Below, piece by piece: positions 13,065 to 21,410 of a DNA stretch of 34,250 nt. The translations under genes and the position numbers were made by a program. The notes beneath the pieces were generated by a model. The model was not told the DNA's origin. It made no database searches and saw only the letters and a list, made by a program, of their open reading frames with translations. Source of the DNA: a virus; the IMG/VR virus record IMGVR_UViG_3300032073_000108, positions 1-34,250 of that record, one strand, 5' to 3'. How positions within the stretch are numbered: position 1 is the stretch's first letter; each line of letters opens with the position of its first letter.

Positions 13065-13556
13065 GTCTTCAGTTTTCTCCTTGACAGCTACTTTTTTCTC
13101 ACTTTTTTTAACTGTCTCCTTTGCTTGGATAAGAGTGGGCCATGTAGTTCTGATTAACTTTTCAGTTACGCCTTTATATTTGCCTGCTAATTTCTTATCC
13201 TTCATAGCAATAACTAGTTCAGCTTCACTTGGATGTAATGATTCCAATATGGAGATGAACAATTGTTCTCGTTTAACAGCAGTCATAGCTTCGCCTTTTC
13301 CGCCTTTAACGAAATATCCAAACCTTCTTTGCTGTTTATATAAATTTGAAGGTTCATACCCCTTTGGAGCATCATCCTTTCTATATGGAGGTTCACCTTT
13401 AGGTAGATTCCATTGAACAGAATCGTCAAAAGCACCTCTTAAAATTGTTATTAATGGAACTGAATAGTTCGCTTTTAGGAACTCAGAACGTTCCTCTTGT
13501 GATTCACACTTGGCAGCTAGCTCAAGTATTTCTGATATCATTTTCTTTTTAGCCAT
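13062..13556 (-). CDS. DUF6433-like phage protein
   Basis: 164 residues: MISEILELAAKCESQEERSEF, VPLITILRGAFDDSVQW, PPYRKDD and VIAMKDKKLAGKYKGVTEKL. This pattern matches the DUF6433 family, widespread in T4-like marine phages and often found beside RNase H and helicase genes (recollection). The C-terminal 25 residues are Lys/Glu-rich. It overlaps the RNase H gene by 8 bases. Function unknown; an accessory role in replication is inferred from context. Confidence 0.78.
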   Translation of the reverse strand: MAKKKMISEILELAAKCESQEERSEFLKANYSVPLITILRGAFDDSVQWNLPKGEPPYRKDDAPKGYEPSNLYKQQRRFGYFVKGGKGEAMTAVKREQLFISILESLHPSEAELVIAMKDKKLAGKYKGVTEKLIRTTWPTLIQAKETVKKSEKKVAVKEKTED

Positions 13557-14403
13557 TGTAAAATTCCTCTACGCTTTCAATCAAATTATTGCATCTTTTC
13601 TTGATTAGATAATTTAAAACCCGCATCTTCATCGCTGGTTTTTGGTTTATATAGTTATCTATAATAGTTTCAACCTTATCCGAAGGGATTTCGTGTAAAT
13701 CTATTAAAGTTTTATTCCTTTGAAAATTACGATATTCTTCTGAAGTCATAACTTCTTGCAATTTATCTGAATTTTCAAGCCAATGATCGATTTTCTTTTG
13801 TGTCATTGGGGATTGTCTTACTTCATCTACGAAGACATTATCACCTGATAATACATTAGGAATACCATCACTTTTATCACCTCGACATATATGTTCAAAT
13901 AAGAACTTTCGAGGATTCGAATCGGAAACAGTTTTCTTTTGAATAGGAGAAAACTGTTTCACATTTGAATATTTTTGTAATTGAACAAAATCTTTATCTG
14001 AAGATATAATCATTACTGGTTCATTCTTACCAAATTCTTGAGTATCTATTGCTAATGCACCTATCATATCATCAGCTTCAAAACCTTCCATATGCATTAC
14101 TTTATATGGAAGATATTCTCTAATTTCTTCTCTTACAAGATTTAAAACTCTAAATATTTCAGTCCAATCTTGATCCGAATTGTCTCTATTCTTTTTACGA
14201 TGTTGTTTATATTGTGGATAATATTCCTTTCTCCACGTATTAAAACCATCAGCACATATAACCATTTGGCCATATTCATCTCTATATTTCTTATTGTACA
14301 TACGAATACTATTTAGTATCATATGTCTTATAAGTGCTTCATCTCCTAGTTTTTGTATTATTATGTTTGATAAAGCAATTTGATTATAATCAAGTAATAT
14401 CAT
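13549..14403 (-). CDS. rnh: RNase H / 5'-3' exonuclease, T4 Rnh family
   Basis: 284 residues from ATG 14403 (an upstream ATG at 14418 is possible). Acidic metal-site motifs of the FEN/T4 RNase H family are in order: MILLDYNQ, VICADGFNTWRKEYYP, HMEGFEADDMIG and IISSDKDFVQL. The segment KQFSPIQKK followed by RGDKSDGIPNVLSGD corresponds to the helix-hairpin region. The length is close to T4 Rnh (305). It removes RNA primers from Okazaki fragments during phage replication. It overlaps both neighbours. Confidence 0.92.
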   Translation of the reverse strand: MILLDYNQIALSNIIIQKLGDEALIRHMILNSIRMYNKKYRDEYGQMVICADGFNTWRKEYYPQYKQHRKKNRDNSDQDWTEIFRVLNLVREEIREYLPYKVMHMEGFEADDMIGALAIDTQEFGKNEPVMIISSDKDFVQLQKYSNVKQFSPIQKKTVSDSNPRKFLFEHICRGDKSDGIPNVLSGDNVFVDEVRQSPMTQKKIDHWLENSDKLQEVMTSEEYRNFQRNKTLIDLHEIPSDKVETIIDNYINQKPAMKMRVLNYLIKKRCNNLIESVEEFYNG

Positions 14404-14803
14404 CTTCTTCAGTTTCATCCTTTATAATTAAATTGTCGAAATCTATTTCTTCACCGTCATCTGCATGGTATTCTAATATTTTTAATTTAGCATATAATTC
14501 AGTTAAATCATCTTGCAATATATGTTTTTGATCTTGACTACGCATAAACACAGAAACTAATAAATTCAATATAACGAACATATCTTTATATTCGTCTGAT
14601 TTTAGCACATTCATATCAAATGCGCTATCATAATGTTCTATTGCAGCTTCATCTATAAGAGTTAAGCAAAATCTAGCCAATGAGATACAATCTTCATGTA
14701 TGTTTAATTCTTCTAAATATTCTTCAGATTCGAACAATTGATCTCTTGCAATCTGTTGTTGCCTGAGCTTAGTAGGAAATTGTATTATGTTACTTTTCGA
14801 CAT
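14390..14803 (-). CDS. conserved phage protein (NIIQFP), acidic
   Basis: 137 residues, starting MSKSNIIQFPTKLRQQQ with an acidic C-terminus ending EEDDIT. It is largely helical (LARFCLTLIDEAAIEHY, DMFVILNLLVSVFM). Similar IIQFP-starting proteins occur next to Rnh in marine T4-like phages (recollection). ATG 14803 falls one base after the predicted start of the promoter at 14811-14839 and has no ribosome-binding site. Function unknown. Confidence 0.72.
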   Translation of the reverse strand: MSKSNIIQFPTKLRQQQIARDQLFESEEYLEELNIHEDCISLARFCLTLIDEAAIEHYDSAFDMNVLKSDEYKDMFVILNLLVSVFMRSQDQKHILQDDLTELYAKLKILEYHADDGEEIDFDNLIIKDETEEDDIT

Positions 14804-14810
14804 AGGGTAT

Positions 14811-14839
14811 ATTATACCATATTTTTACTCTTTTGTACA
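14811..14839 (-). promoter_or_regulatory. early sigma70-type promoter, copy 5 (leaderless)
   Basis: TGTACA (14839..14834), 17-base spacer, TGGTATAAT (hexamer 14816..14811). Predicted +1 at 14804, adjacent to ATG 14803. The last codons and the TAA stop of the upstream gene lie inside this promoter. Confidence 0.8.
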
Positions 14840-15267
14840 TGCTTTTCTTTTAGATATTTGACAGAATTTCCACCAATACGAACATTGATAATGCCATTGT
14901 AGTAATCCTCACGAAGTAATACATCTTCTTCGAACTGAACCTTTGCTTCCAAATAAGCACATTCACCCTTAGTTTTACAAAGAATAAGAATCTCGCGACA
15001 GAAAGCTTCAGCTCCCATCGTTTCAATGTCCTCCAGAAGGTTTTTACTACTTCCGTAATACTTTCTCCAATCACTTTCTACTAATAGTTTCTTTCTTCGT
15101 TTTCTTGTTTTTGTAATTGGTAAGGTCTTTTTACTCCAAAAGAACTTCTTACCGATGTATTTCATTCCGTTGAATCGATTTGTTATCTTATAAACAAATC
15201 CATAATATACGTCAGAATTAAAATCTGTCGGTGGCTCCCATATTCTGCCTAAATGTGTCCAATCCAT
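14812..15267 (-). CDS. GIY-YIG-like putative nuclease
   Basis: 151 residues. YGFVYKITN followed by MKYIGKKFF corresponds to the GIY...YIG core, with a basic stretch (KTRKRRKKLL) and WRKYYGSSKNLLEDI after it, and a Glu in the YLEAKVQFEE helix that could be the metal-binding residue. Such small proteins are frequent in T4-like marine phages. ATG 15267 lies five bases after the late octamer at 15273-15280 with no ribosome-binding site. The C-terminal four codons are shared with the next promoter. Confidence 0.72.
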   Translation of the reverse strand: MDWTHLGRIWEPPTDFNSDVYYGFVYKITNRFNGMKYIGKKFFWSKKTLPITKTRKRRKKLLVESDWRKYYGSSKNLLEDIETMGAEAFCREILILCKTKGECAYLEAKVQFEEDVLLREDYYNGIINVRIGGNSVKYLKEKHVQKSKNMV

Positions 15268-15272
15268 ATATG

Positions 15273-15280
15273 TATTTATA
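15273..15280 (-). promoter_or_regulatory. T4-type late promoter (leaderless)
   Basis: Exact TATAAATA (15280..15273), then CATAT and ATG 15267: the same 5-base spacing as the late promoter at 7664-7671. It overlaps the stop of the zinc-ribbon gene. Confidence 0.7.
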
Positions 15281-15428
15281 CATCTTCTTCATCGTCTATT
15301 TCTTCTTTAGGTTCTCCAAACCCGCAGAATGGGCAAAAACATGGTTCGGGTATTAACATATCATCATCCTCTTGTATGGAAATTTCAGATTCCATATAAC
15401 ATTCAGGACATGAAAAGTTAAAAATCAC
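15276..15428 (-). CDS. small zinc-ribbon protein, 50 aa
   Basis: GTG 15428 overlaps the glutaredoxin stop as GTGA, and the frame ends at TAA 15276. Cys pairs FSCPECYM and FCPFCGFG, about 22 residues apart, form a four-Cys zinc-ribbon. The C-terminus is very acidic (EEIDDEEDV). Its placement immediately after glutaredoxin suggests cotranslation with the ribonucleotide reductase set. Function unknown; the fold is inferred from the Cys pattern. Confidence 0.7.
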   Translation of the reverse strand: MIFNFSCPECYMESEISIQEDDDMLIPEPCFCPFCGFGEPKEEIDDEEDV

Positions 15429-15661
15429 CTTTCGTTCCAGTCAGTGTTGTGCCACTCTTCTAGTTGTTGATATCCTCCAATAGATTCACCATCAATTTTA
15501 ATTTGTGGAAATGTTCTTGCTCCTGGAAATTGTTCAAACAATTCTTCTCTCGTAAAATCAACATCAAGTTGTTTATATACATATTCGTAATTGTTTTGTT
15601 GACATAAAGCTTTTGCTTTATCACAGAACGGACATACCGGTTTTCCATATATTTCTATCAT
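15425..15661 (-). CDS. nrdC: glutaredoxin
   Basis: 78 residues. Active site CPFC at residues 10-13 (GKPVCPFCDKA); TFPQIKID has the cis-Pro; GGYQQLEEW has the glutathione-binding GG. It is slightly shorter than T4 NrdC (87). It reduces the phage ribonucleotide reductase encoded just upstream in the same operon. Overlaps its neighbours by 4 bases on both sides. Confidence 0.92.
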   Translation of the reverse strand: MIEIYGKPVCPFCDKAKALCQQNNYEYVYKQLDVDFTREELFEQFPGARTFPQIKIDGESIGGYQQLEEWHNTDWNER

Positions 15662-15840
15662 TTAAATAATACTCCTATTATCGACATCGATACACCCATA
15701 AAACCTAATACTACTATTTGAACAATGCTCATAATAAATACTTGCTTCATCGGATGTACTTCTACTACTTTCTCTATCCAATCTTCGCTCGGAGAAAGAT
15801 TGGCTGCTTGAAGGATTTTCTTTTCTGTTTCTTTTTTCAT
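15658..15840 (-). CDS. small membrane protein between nrdB and glutaredoxin
   Basis: 60 residues. A charged N-terminal half (MKKETEKKILQAANLSPSEDW) is followed by a hydrophobic helix at about 34-58 (FIMSIVQIVVLGFMGVSM). It overlaps nrdB and the glutaredoxin gene by 4 bases each, so it is cotranslated with them. Single-pass membrane protein of unknown function; its constant company with nrd genes may be only operon packing. Confidence 0.7.
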   Translation of the reverse strand: MKKETEKKILQAANLSPSEDWIEKVVEVHPMKQVFIMSIVQIVVLGFMGVSMSIIGVLFK

Positions 15841-16913
15841 AAACTTAAATTAGATAAAGTTTTTTGATCCACATCTTGTTTTACTCCACCAGAAACATAC
15901 GAAGTTATTTCGGTTTCTTGAGGAGCTACTTGGACATTTCCTCCACCTATCCATTTTTCAGTCCATGGTAATGGATTAAGTTTTCCTACAGTATAAGGAC
16001 ATGGCATACCTAAAGCCCGCATTCTTTTGCAGCCTATCCATTCTACGTAGTCACTTAAAAGCTTTTCATTTAAACCAATCATAGAACCATCTTTGAATAA
16101 GTAATTAGCCCATTCTTTTTCTTGTTCAATAACCTTAACGAATAAATCTATTGATTCTTGTTCCAGTTGTTTTTGTATTTTAACAAAATCTGGATCTTCT
16201 TGTAATAGCTTTTTAATTAAAACTGTTGTTCCTGCAAGATGAGTATTTTCATCTCTTGCAATAAACTTAATAATTTTAGCATTGCCTTCCATTCTTTTAA
16301 GCTCAGCAAATGCCCATGAACATGCAAAAGAAACATAAAAACGTATTCCTTCTAAAGCATTAGCTGATAACATACACATCCATAATGCCTTCTTATGATC
16401 CATTTTATTTGTAGGACCATTATTGCAATCTATTAAATCATCATAATATTTTGCTATATCATTACCACATTCTAATATTTCTTTTATATCTAACATATTA
16501 TCAAATACTTCAGATGGATTTGGATATATGTTTCTTATGATATGTGTATAAGATCTTGAATGTATTGTTTCAAAGAATGACCATGTTTCTATCCAATTTT
16601 CAACTTCAGGTAATGAAGCAATTGGTAAAAATGCCATATTTGGTGCTCTTCCTTGAACACTATCTAATAAGATTTGTCTTTTTAAGTTGCTTGTAAAGAT
16701 ATGTTTTTCGTGGTCTGTAAGTTGATCAAAATCCTTTTTATCTTTCGAAACATCTACTTCTTCTGGTCTCCAAAAGAATCCTAATTGTTTCTCTGTAATC
16801 TTATCTATTTGAGGATATTTTAATTGATCATATCTTGCGATATCTACTCCTTCATCGAAAAACATGTTTTTTACTAAGTGTGATTTTTTGTTTTTATTAA
16901 GTACTCTTGTCAT
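15837..16913 (-). CDS. nrdB: ribonucleotide reductase class Ia, beta subunit
   Basis: 358 residues, normal family length. The diiron and radical residues are intact: FFETIHSRSYTHI gives Glu, His and the radical Tyr; IARDENTHLAG gives Glu/His near residue 225; and the conserved Trp is in WSFFET. It houses the tyrosyl radical and pairs with NrdA to make deoxynucleotides for phage DNA. The ATG overlaps the nrdA stop. Confidence 0.97.
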   Translation of the reverse strand: MTRVLNKNKKSHLVKNMFFDEGVDIARYDQLKYPQIDKITEKQLGFFWRPEEVDVSKDKKDFDQLTDHEKHIFTSNLKRQILLDSVQGRAPNMAFLPIASLPEVENWIETWSFFETIHSRSYTHIIRNIYPNPSEVFDNMLDIKEILECGNDIAKYYDDLIDCNNGPTNKMDHKKALWMCMLSANALEGIRFYVSFACSWAFAELKRMEGNAKIIKFIARDENTHLAGTTVLIKKLLQEDPDFVKIQKQLEQESIDLFVKVIEQEKEWANYLFKDGSMIGLNEKLLSDYVEWIGCKRMRALGMPCPYTVGKLNPLPWTEKWIGGGNVQVAPQETEITSYVSGGVKQDVDQKTLSNLSL

Positions 16914-19228
16914 ATCACACAGCTCTCACAATCTTCATCATCTATTAATTGTTGTTCTGTCGTTTGTTCTTGTATTTCTTCTTCATTCATTTCACCAGCT
17001 CCATCGAAAGTGTTAAAGTAATATAGTTGTTTGAGACCAAATTTATATGCTGTTACTAAATCTCCAATCATGGCAGACATAGGAACTTTTTGATCTTCAA
17101 AATGTTCAGGGTTATAAGATGTATTGACACTAATTCCTTGGTCAATATATTTTTGAAGTATAGCACAGATTTTAAGATATCCATCTGGACTTTTTTGGTC
17201 CCAAAGGAGATCATATTTATTCTTCAATTGAACGATGCCTGGAACGACTTGAGCCATTACACCATCTTTCGATTGTTTATACGATACTAAAGCTCTTGGA
17301 GGTTCAATACCGTTTGTGCTATTACTAATTTGTGCAGATGTTTCAGCAGGCATTAATGCCATTAGAGTCGAGTTACGAATGCCTGTTTCTCTGAGTTGAT
17401 CTCTTAAATCGTCCCAAGGCATACGTTCTTTATGCTCTGTTAAATTATCTACTGCACCTTTATATGTATCAATTGGAAGAACCCCACGTGCATATTTTGT
17501 TTGATTATTCCATGTACATGGCGCCTTTTCTATAGCAAGATCTGCACTTGCTTTAATAAGATAATATGACCAAGCTTCTGCATATTCGTCAATGGTATCA
17601 AATGCGCTTTCATCGTATTTAAGACCACGTTTAGCTAAGAAGTATGCAAGATTAATTATCCCTATTCCCAATGGTCGTCTTCCCATTGTTCCTCTACGTG
17701 CTTCTTCAACGGGATAACCTTGATATTGAAGAAGATTGTCTAAAGCTCTAACAGCTAAAGTACAATATTTTTCGAAATCTTTTGGATCATTAATCATTCC
17801 CCAATTAATAGCACTTAATGTACATAAAGATATTTCTCCTTCATCTCCATGATCTAATGGAGTTGTAGGTAAATCAATCTCACAACATAAATTTGACATT
17901 CTAATTGGTGCTTCATATGGATCAAATGCACCGTGATCATTAGCATGATCTACATTCATTAGATATATTCTACCAGTGTCTTTTCTTTCTGTTAAGAATG
18001 ATTGAAATACTTCTAATGCTGGAAGAGTTTTCTTTCTTATAGAATATGCTCTTTCATATTTTTCATATAATTTTTTGAATTCTTTTTGATCTGAATAAAA
18101 TGCTTTATATAAATCTGGAACATCATCAGGAGAAAAGAAAGTAATATTACCACCTTCAAGCAATCGTTCATACATTAATTTATTAAATTGAAATGCGTAA
18201 TCCATATGTCTTACACGAGTTTCATCTACACCTTTATTGTTTTTTAATACTACTAAATCTTCAAATTCGTAGTGCCATATTGGAAGATATACTGTTGCTG
18301 CTCCGCCTCTTACTCCACCTTGAGAGCAAGATTTGACTGCTGCTTGAAAGTATTTTAAGAATGGAATTAATCCAGTATGAACAACAGAACCATCTCCGAT
18401 TCTTGCTCCTACACCTCTAATTCCACCTGCACCAATTCCAATTCCAGCTTTCTTACTTATATATTTGACAATAGATGTTGCAGTAGCATTAATAGAATCG
18501 AGACTATCGCCGGATTCAATAAGAACACAACTACTGAATTGTCTGGTAGGGGTGCGGACACCAGCCATAATTGGAGTCGGTAAAGATATGTAAAATTGTG
18601 ATATTGCATCATAAAATTCCTTTACCCATTTCATTCTAGTTTGATCTATGTCGTCTTCGGGTTTAGATGTTGATCTATCGCCAGAAGATTCGAATAGTGT
18701 TAAAGCTACCATCATATATAACATTTGAGGAGATTCAAATACTTTCCCAGTTGATCGATCTTGGACTAAATACTTACCTCTAAATTGTTCCATTCCAGCG
18801 TATGTAAATGTAAAGTCTCGATCATGTTTAATATAATCATTAGCTTCGTTTAATTCTTTTTCATTATATCGCAGTAATACTGCTTCATCATAAATCTTCT
18901 CTTCAACATTATGTTTAATAAGATCTACTAAATTCCATGGTTCATATCCACCATAAACTTCTTTACGAAGCTTATAATTAATAAGTCTTGCTGCTACAAA
19001 TTGATAATTTGGAGTGTGCTCATTAATTAATTCAGAAGCCGATTTAATTAATAATTCGTGCAAATCATACGCAGGAATATTATCGTATAATTGTATATTT
19101 GCTTTTAATTCGATTTCAGATACTGAAACCCCTGTGATTCCTTCAGTTGCCCAGAATAGGACTTTATGTATTTTATCTAAGTCAAATTCTTCTAACTTGC
19201 CATCTCTTTTAGTGACATTTATCGTCAT
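16910..19228 (-). CDS. nrdA: ribonucleotide reductase class Ia, alpha subunit
   Basis: 772 residues. N-terminal ATP-cone (VTKRDGKLEEFDLDKIHK); active-site cysteines in FSSCVLIESGDS and MSNLCCEIDLP; radical-transfer tyrosines in KQLYYFNTF; C-terminal redox pair in EDCESCVI. Complete and probably functional. Reduces ribonucleoside diphosphates with NrdB and the glutaredoxin. The early promoter at 19264-19292 gives a leader of about 30 bases, which matches early DNA-synthesis genes. Confidence 0.97.
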   Translation of the reverse strand: MTINVTKRDGKLEEFDLDKIHKVLFWATEGITGVSVSEIELKANIQLYDNIPAYDLHELLIKSASELINEHTPNYQFVAARLINYKLRKEVYGGYEPWNLVDLIKHNVEEKIYDEAVLLRYNEKELNEANDYIKHDRDFTFTYAGMEQFRGKYLVQDRSTGKVFESPQMLYMMVALTLFESSGDRSTSKPEDDIDQTRMKWVKEFYDAISQFYISLPTPIMAGVRTPTRQFSSCVLIESGDSLDSINATATSIVKYISKKAGIGIGAGGIRGVGARIGDGSVVHTGLIPFLKYFQAAVKSCSQGGVRGGAATVYLPIWHYEFEDLVVLKNNKGVDETRVRHMDYAFQFNKLMYERLLEGGNITFFSPDDVPDLYKAFYSDQKEFKKLYEKYERAYSIRKKTLPALEVFQSFLTERKDTGRIYLMNVDHANDHGAFDPYEAPIRMSNLCCEIDLPTTPLDHGDEGEISLCTLSAINWGMINDPKDFEKYCTLAVRALDNLLQYQGYPVEEARRGTMGRRPLGIGIINLAYFLAKRGLKYDESAFDTIDEYAEAWSYYLIKASADLAIEKAPCTWNNQTKYARGVLPIDTYKGAVDNLTEHKERMPWDDLRDQLRETGIRNSTLMALMPAETSAQISNSTNGIEPPRALVSYKQSKDGVMAQVVPGIVQLKNKYDLLWDQKSPDGYLKICAILQKYIDQGISVNTSYNPEHFEDQKVPMSAMIGDLVTAYKFGLKQLYYFNTFDGAGEMNEEEIQEQTTEQQLIDDEDCESCVI

Positions 19229-19263
19229 GATTTATCCCATAATGTAAATTTGTTGTAAGGTAT

Positions 19264-19292
19264 ATTATACCACAATTACGTACAAATGTACA
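19264..19292 (-). promoter_or_regulatory. early sigma70-type promoter, copy 6 (nrd operon)
   Basis: TGTACA (19292..19287)... wait-free 17-base spacer and TATAAT at 19269..19264, preceded by TGG. Predicted +1 near 19257, 29 bases before the nrdA ATG. Confidence 0.8.
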
Positions 19293-19299
19293 TGTTTAA

Positions 19300-19548
19300 T
19301 TATTTTTTAATATTTAATCTTTTTTCGATCTCCTCTATCCTCTTCATCATTAAAGGATAGTCTGCTTCAAATTTAGATTGTTTTTTTGTCAATTCAATAT
19401 GATATTTATCAGAAAGGTATTCCATAAATTGATCAATTCTTGCTTGAAAATAGATTCCTATAGTAGTTGTAGAATACCATTTATAAAATTGAGATCCTAT
19501 TACCGAAGTGAAAATACTCTTCAGCGTTAGAATAAACAAGAGATTCAT
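19300..19548 (-). CDS. small membrane-associated protein after the lipase gene
   Basis: 82 residues. A hydrophobic N-terminus (MNLLFILTLKSIFTSVIG) could be a signal anchor; a long charged helix ends in MMKRIEEIEKRLNIKK. ATG 19548 directly follows the lipase TAA. Last gene of the lysis-region operon, before the nrd promoter. A holin-related or anchoring role is possible by position, but no family is recognised. Confidence 0.6.
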   Translation of the reverse strand: MNLLFILTLKSIFTSVIGSQFYKWYSTTTIGIYFQARIDQFMEYLSDKYHIELTKKQSKFEADYPLMMKRIEEIEKRLNIKK

Positions 19549-20304
19549 TTACTTGACCTTGGATAGTCTCGTTATTGCTTTTACGTAATTAGGCATCCCA
19601 TGATCCACAATTCCATCAAAGAATTTAAACTTCTTCCAAGAATTAAAAACACCATAAAGCAAATCTTTCCATGTTGGTTTAATTTGTTTATTACCAAATC
19701 TATCGAAATAAATCATTTCGCCATGGTGTCTAAAACCTAACCATGATGGAGGTATTCTTGTTACAATATCATTATTGTTTTGAAAACGTAAATGTGGACA
19801 TGTAATATTTCTAATAAACTTTGGTCCACCTACTCTTGGAGATCCAAAAGTAAATAATTCGACTGGAGCATGTCGTGTAGCAGCTATAGTTGCCATTGCA
19901 GCACCTAATGAATGGCCACACATGTATATATCCTTTTTAACTTTAAGTTGTTCGTTATGTTCAATCTCTTTTAAGATATCCATCCAAAGATCATTGACCT
20001 CATCTTGGAACCCAGAATGAACTTTTCCCCCTGCCATTGCAGAGTTTTTAATTAATTTAAGATCTGCTGTTACATCATTTAGTTTACTTGGTTCTGTACC
20101 TCTAAATGCAAACCATAGATCGTTTCTGTCTTTTGCAATTAAGACTTCGGCACCATCTTTTGATATTAACTGAGCCCACGGAAATCCCATTTTTTTACAT
20201 GCTGATTTTGCTGCTTTTTCAGACTTATATGCATGTGCTGAAAGTTTAGCAGCTATTAAAGCTCTTTCCATTTGAGTTATTTGTTCTTTGTGTCTTGTTG
20301 CCAT
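19549..20304 (-). CDS. class 3 lipase
   Basis: 251 residues. The alpha/beta-hydrolase signature is clear: FAFRGTEPS (oxyanion region), nucleophile S132 in CGHSLGAAMA, FGSPRVGG, D179 in NNNDIVTRIPP and H235 in VDHGMPNYV, giving an intact Ser-Asp-His triad. There is no signal peptide, so it acts in the cytoplasm or reaches the membrane after holin lesions. It sits directly after the spanin pair (TAATG overlap) and near an acyl carrier protein gene, suggesting a role in breaking host membrane lipids at lysis or in lipid turnover. Substrate unknown. Confidence 0.88.
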   Translation of the reverse strand: MATRHKEQITQMERALIAAKLSAHAYKSEKAAKSACKKMGFPWAQLISKDGAEVLIAKDRNDLWFAFRGTEPSKLNDVTADLKLIKNSAMAGGKVHSGFQDEVNDLWMDILKEIEHNEQLKVKKDIYMCGHSLGAAMATIAATRHAPVELFTFGSPRVGGPKFIRNITCPHLRFQNNNDIVTRIPPSWLGFRHHGEMIYFDRFGNKQIKPTWKDLLYGVFNSWKKFKFFDGIVDHGMPNYVKAITRLSKVK

Positions 20305-20858
20305 TAGTCTTTTTTCACCTCGATTTTTCCACCTACGGCTTGTTCACCGTTAGGTAATGTAACGTTACGATAATAAACTACGACTTCTTGCACTTCACGT
20401 ATATATCTACGTAACTCTTGCATATTATAAGCCATTAGTTCATAATCTTCAACAGATATAGCAAAAAATACTACATCGCCATTGTTCTTTTTCTTCACAT
20501 CATCTAGAAATCTATCTAAATATGTATAGCCTTCGGGCCAATCAGGATTTTCTTTTCCTAATTTGCATACTCTTACAGGTTTACCGTTCTCTTTCAACAA
20601 TCCATCGGGATGATCCATTTTAGGCCTTTTGCCTTCTTCATCTTTTACGCATGGGTTTACTATTTTAGCTGTTGATACTACATGCCACATTGGTTCTTTT
20701 AGATCAATGTTTCTAGGCATTGTAGGTTGAATAATATCAATTTGTATAGGTTTACTGGAAACCTCAATTTGTTTTGTCCCCATTAAGGAACAACCACTAA
20801 TTATTAGGGTTAATATCGGTGCTAGGATCGTCCAGCGAATCGAGTTCTTTACTGTCAT
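20304..20858 (-). CDS. o-spanin-like outer-membrane lipoprotein
   Basis: 184 residues. The signal segment WTILAPILTLIISGC has lipobox ISGC (Cys about 22), then a Pro-rich stretch and EPMWHVVSTAKI, a motif seen in phage Rz1-like proteins. The C-terminal helix MAYNMQELRRYIREVQEVVVYY resembles the same group. Its start lies 62 bases inside the end of the i-spanin gene in another frame, the classic nested Rz/Rz1 arrangement. It is longer than lambda Rz1, as is common in T4-like marine phages. Likely joins i-spanin to fuse inner and outer membranes at lysis. Confidence 0.75.
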   Translation of the reverse strand: MTVKNSIRWTILAPILTLIISGCSLMGTKQIEVSSKPIQIDIIQPTMPRNIDLKEPMWHVVSTAKIVNPCVKDEEGKRPKMDHPDGLLKENGKPVRVCKLGKENPDWPEGYTYLDRFLDDVKKKNNGDVVFFAISVEDYELMAYNMQELRRYIREVQEVVVYYRNVTLPNGEQAVGGKIEVKKD

Positions 20859-21192
20859 TTTCTATACTCTCAAATACGGCCGCAGTTTGTTCATTGGCTC
20901 TTGTTTCAATCATACCTGGTTTAGCTATTGCTAATTTATTTAGATTGTGCCTTCTAAATATATCCAGATAACCATTCATTTCTTGCTCTATCTGAGCATT
21001 CTTTGAAGCTAGTTGATTCAAGGCTTTACCTTGATTCTCATAACTTTCTTTTATTACTTTAATTGTTTCTTCTTGTTCTGCTACAGCAATCTCTAATTGC
21101 ATATTATTCATTGTTAATGTTTGATTCTCTGAATACAACCACCAACATGCTAAACCAAGAATAGCTATTAATCCAATTAAAAACTGTTGCAT
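20797..21192 (-). CDS. i-spanin-like inner-membrane protein
   Basis: 131 residues. An N-terminal transmembrane helix (FLIGLIAILGLACWWLY) is followed by a periplasmic coiled coil (about 25-85: LEIAVAEQEETIKVIKESYE, LASKNAQIEQEM) and an acidic disordered tail. The layout matches Rz-type i-spanins, and the overlap with a lipoprotein gene supports it. The GAGGAT site lies in the end of the ACP gene. Confidence 0.75.
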   Translation of the reverse strand: MQQFLIGLIAILGLACWWLYSENQTLTMNNMQLEIAVAEQEETIKVIKESYENQGKALNQLASKNAQIEQEMNGYLDIFRRHNLNKLAIAKPGMIETRANEQTAAVFESIENDSKELDSLDDPSTDINPNN

Positions 21193-21410
21193 TATGCATT
21201 ATCCTCAATGTATTGCTTTAACTGTCCTACAGTAAAAAGCGTTTCAGCATCTTCATCTGGTATTTCAACATCAAATTGCTCTTCAACATCCATAATTACT
21301 TCTACTATATTAAGTGAATCTGCTCCAAGATCTTCAACAAAGTTTGATGCATCCTTGATTGAATCTATATCTACTTTTAGATTTTCTGCTATTATTTTTT
21401 CAACTGACAT
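21192..21410 (-). CDS. acpP: acyl carrier protein
   Basis: 72 residues, acidic four-helix pattern. The phosphopantetheine Ser is S32 in GADSLNIVEVIM, the canonical GxDSL motif; the C-terminal EDAETLFTVGQLKQYIE matches helix IV. The phage has no visible synthase for it, so it would be charged by host AcpS and enter host fatty-acid or lipid-A metabolism. First gene of the spanin-lipase unit; GGAGAT precedes the ATG. Intact, so a working protein is expected. Confidence 0.94.
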   Translation of the reverse strand: MSVEKIIAENLKVDIDSIKDASNFVEDLGADSLNIVEVIMDVEEQFDVEIPDEDAETLFTVGQLKQYIEDNA

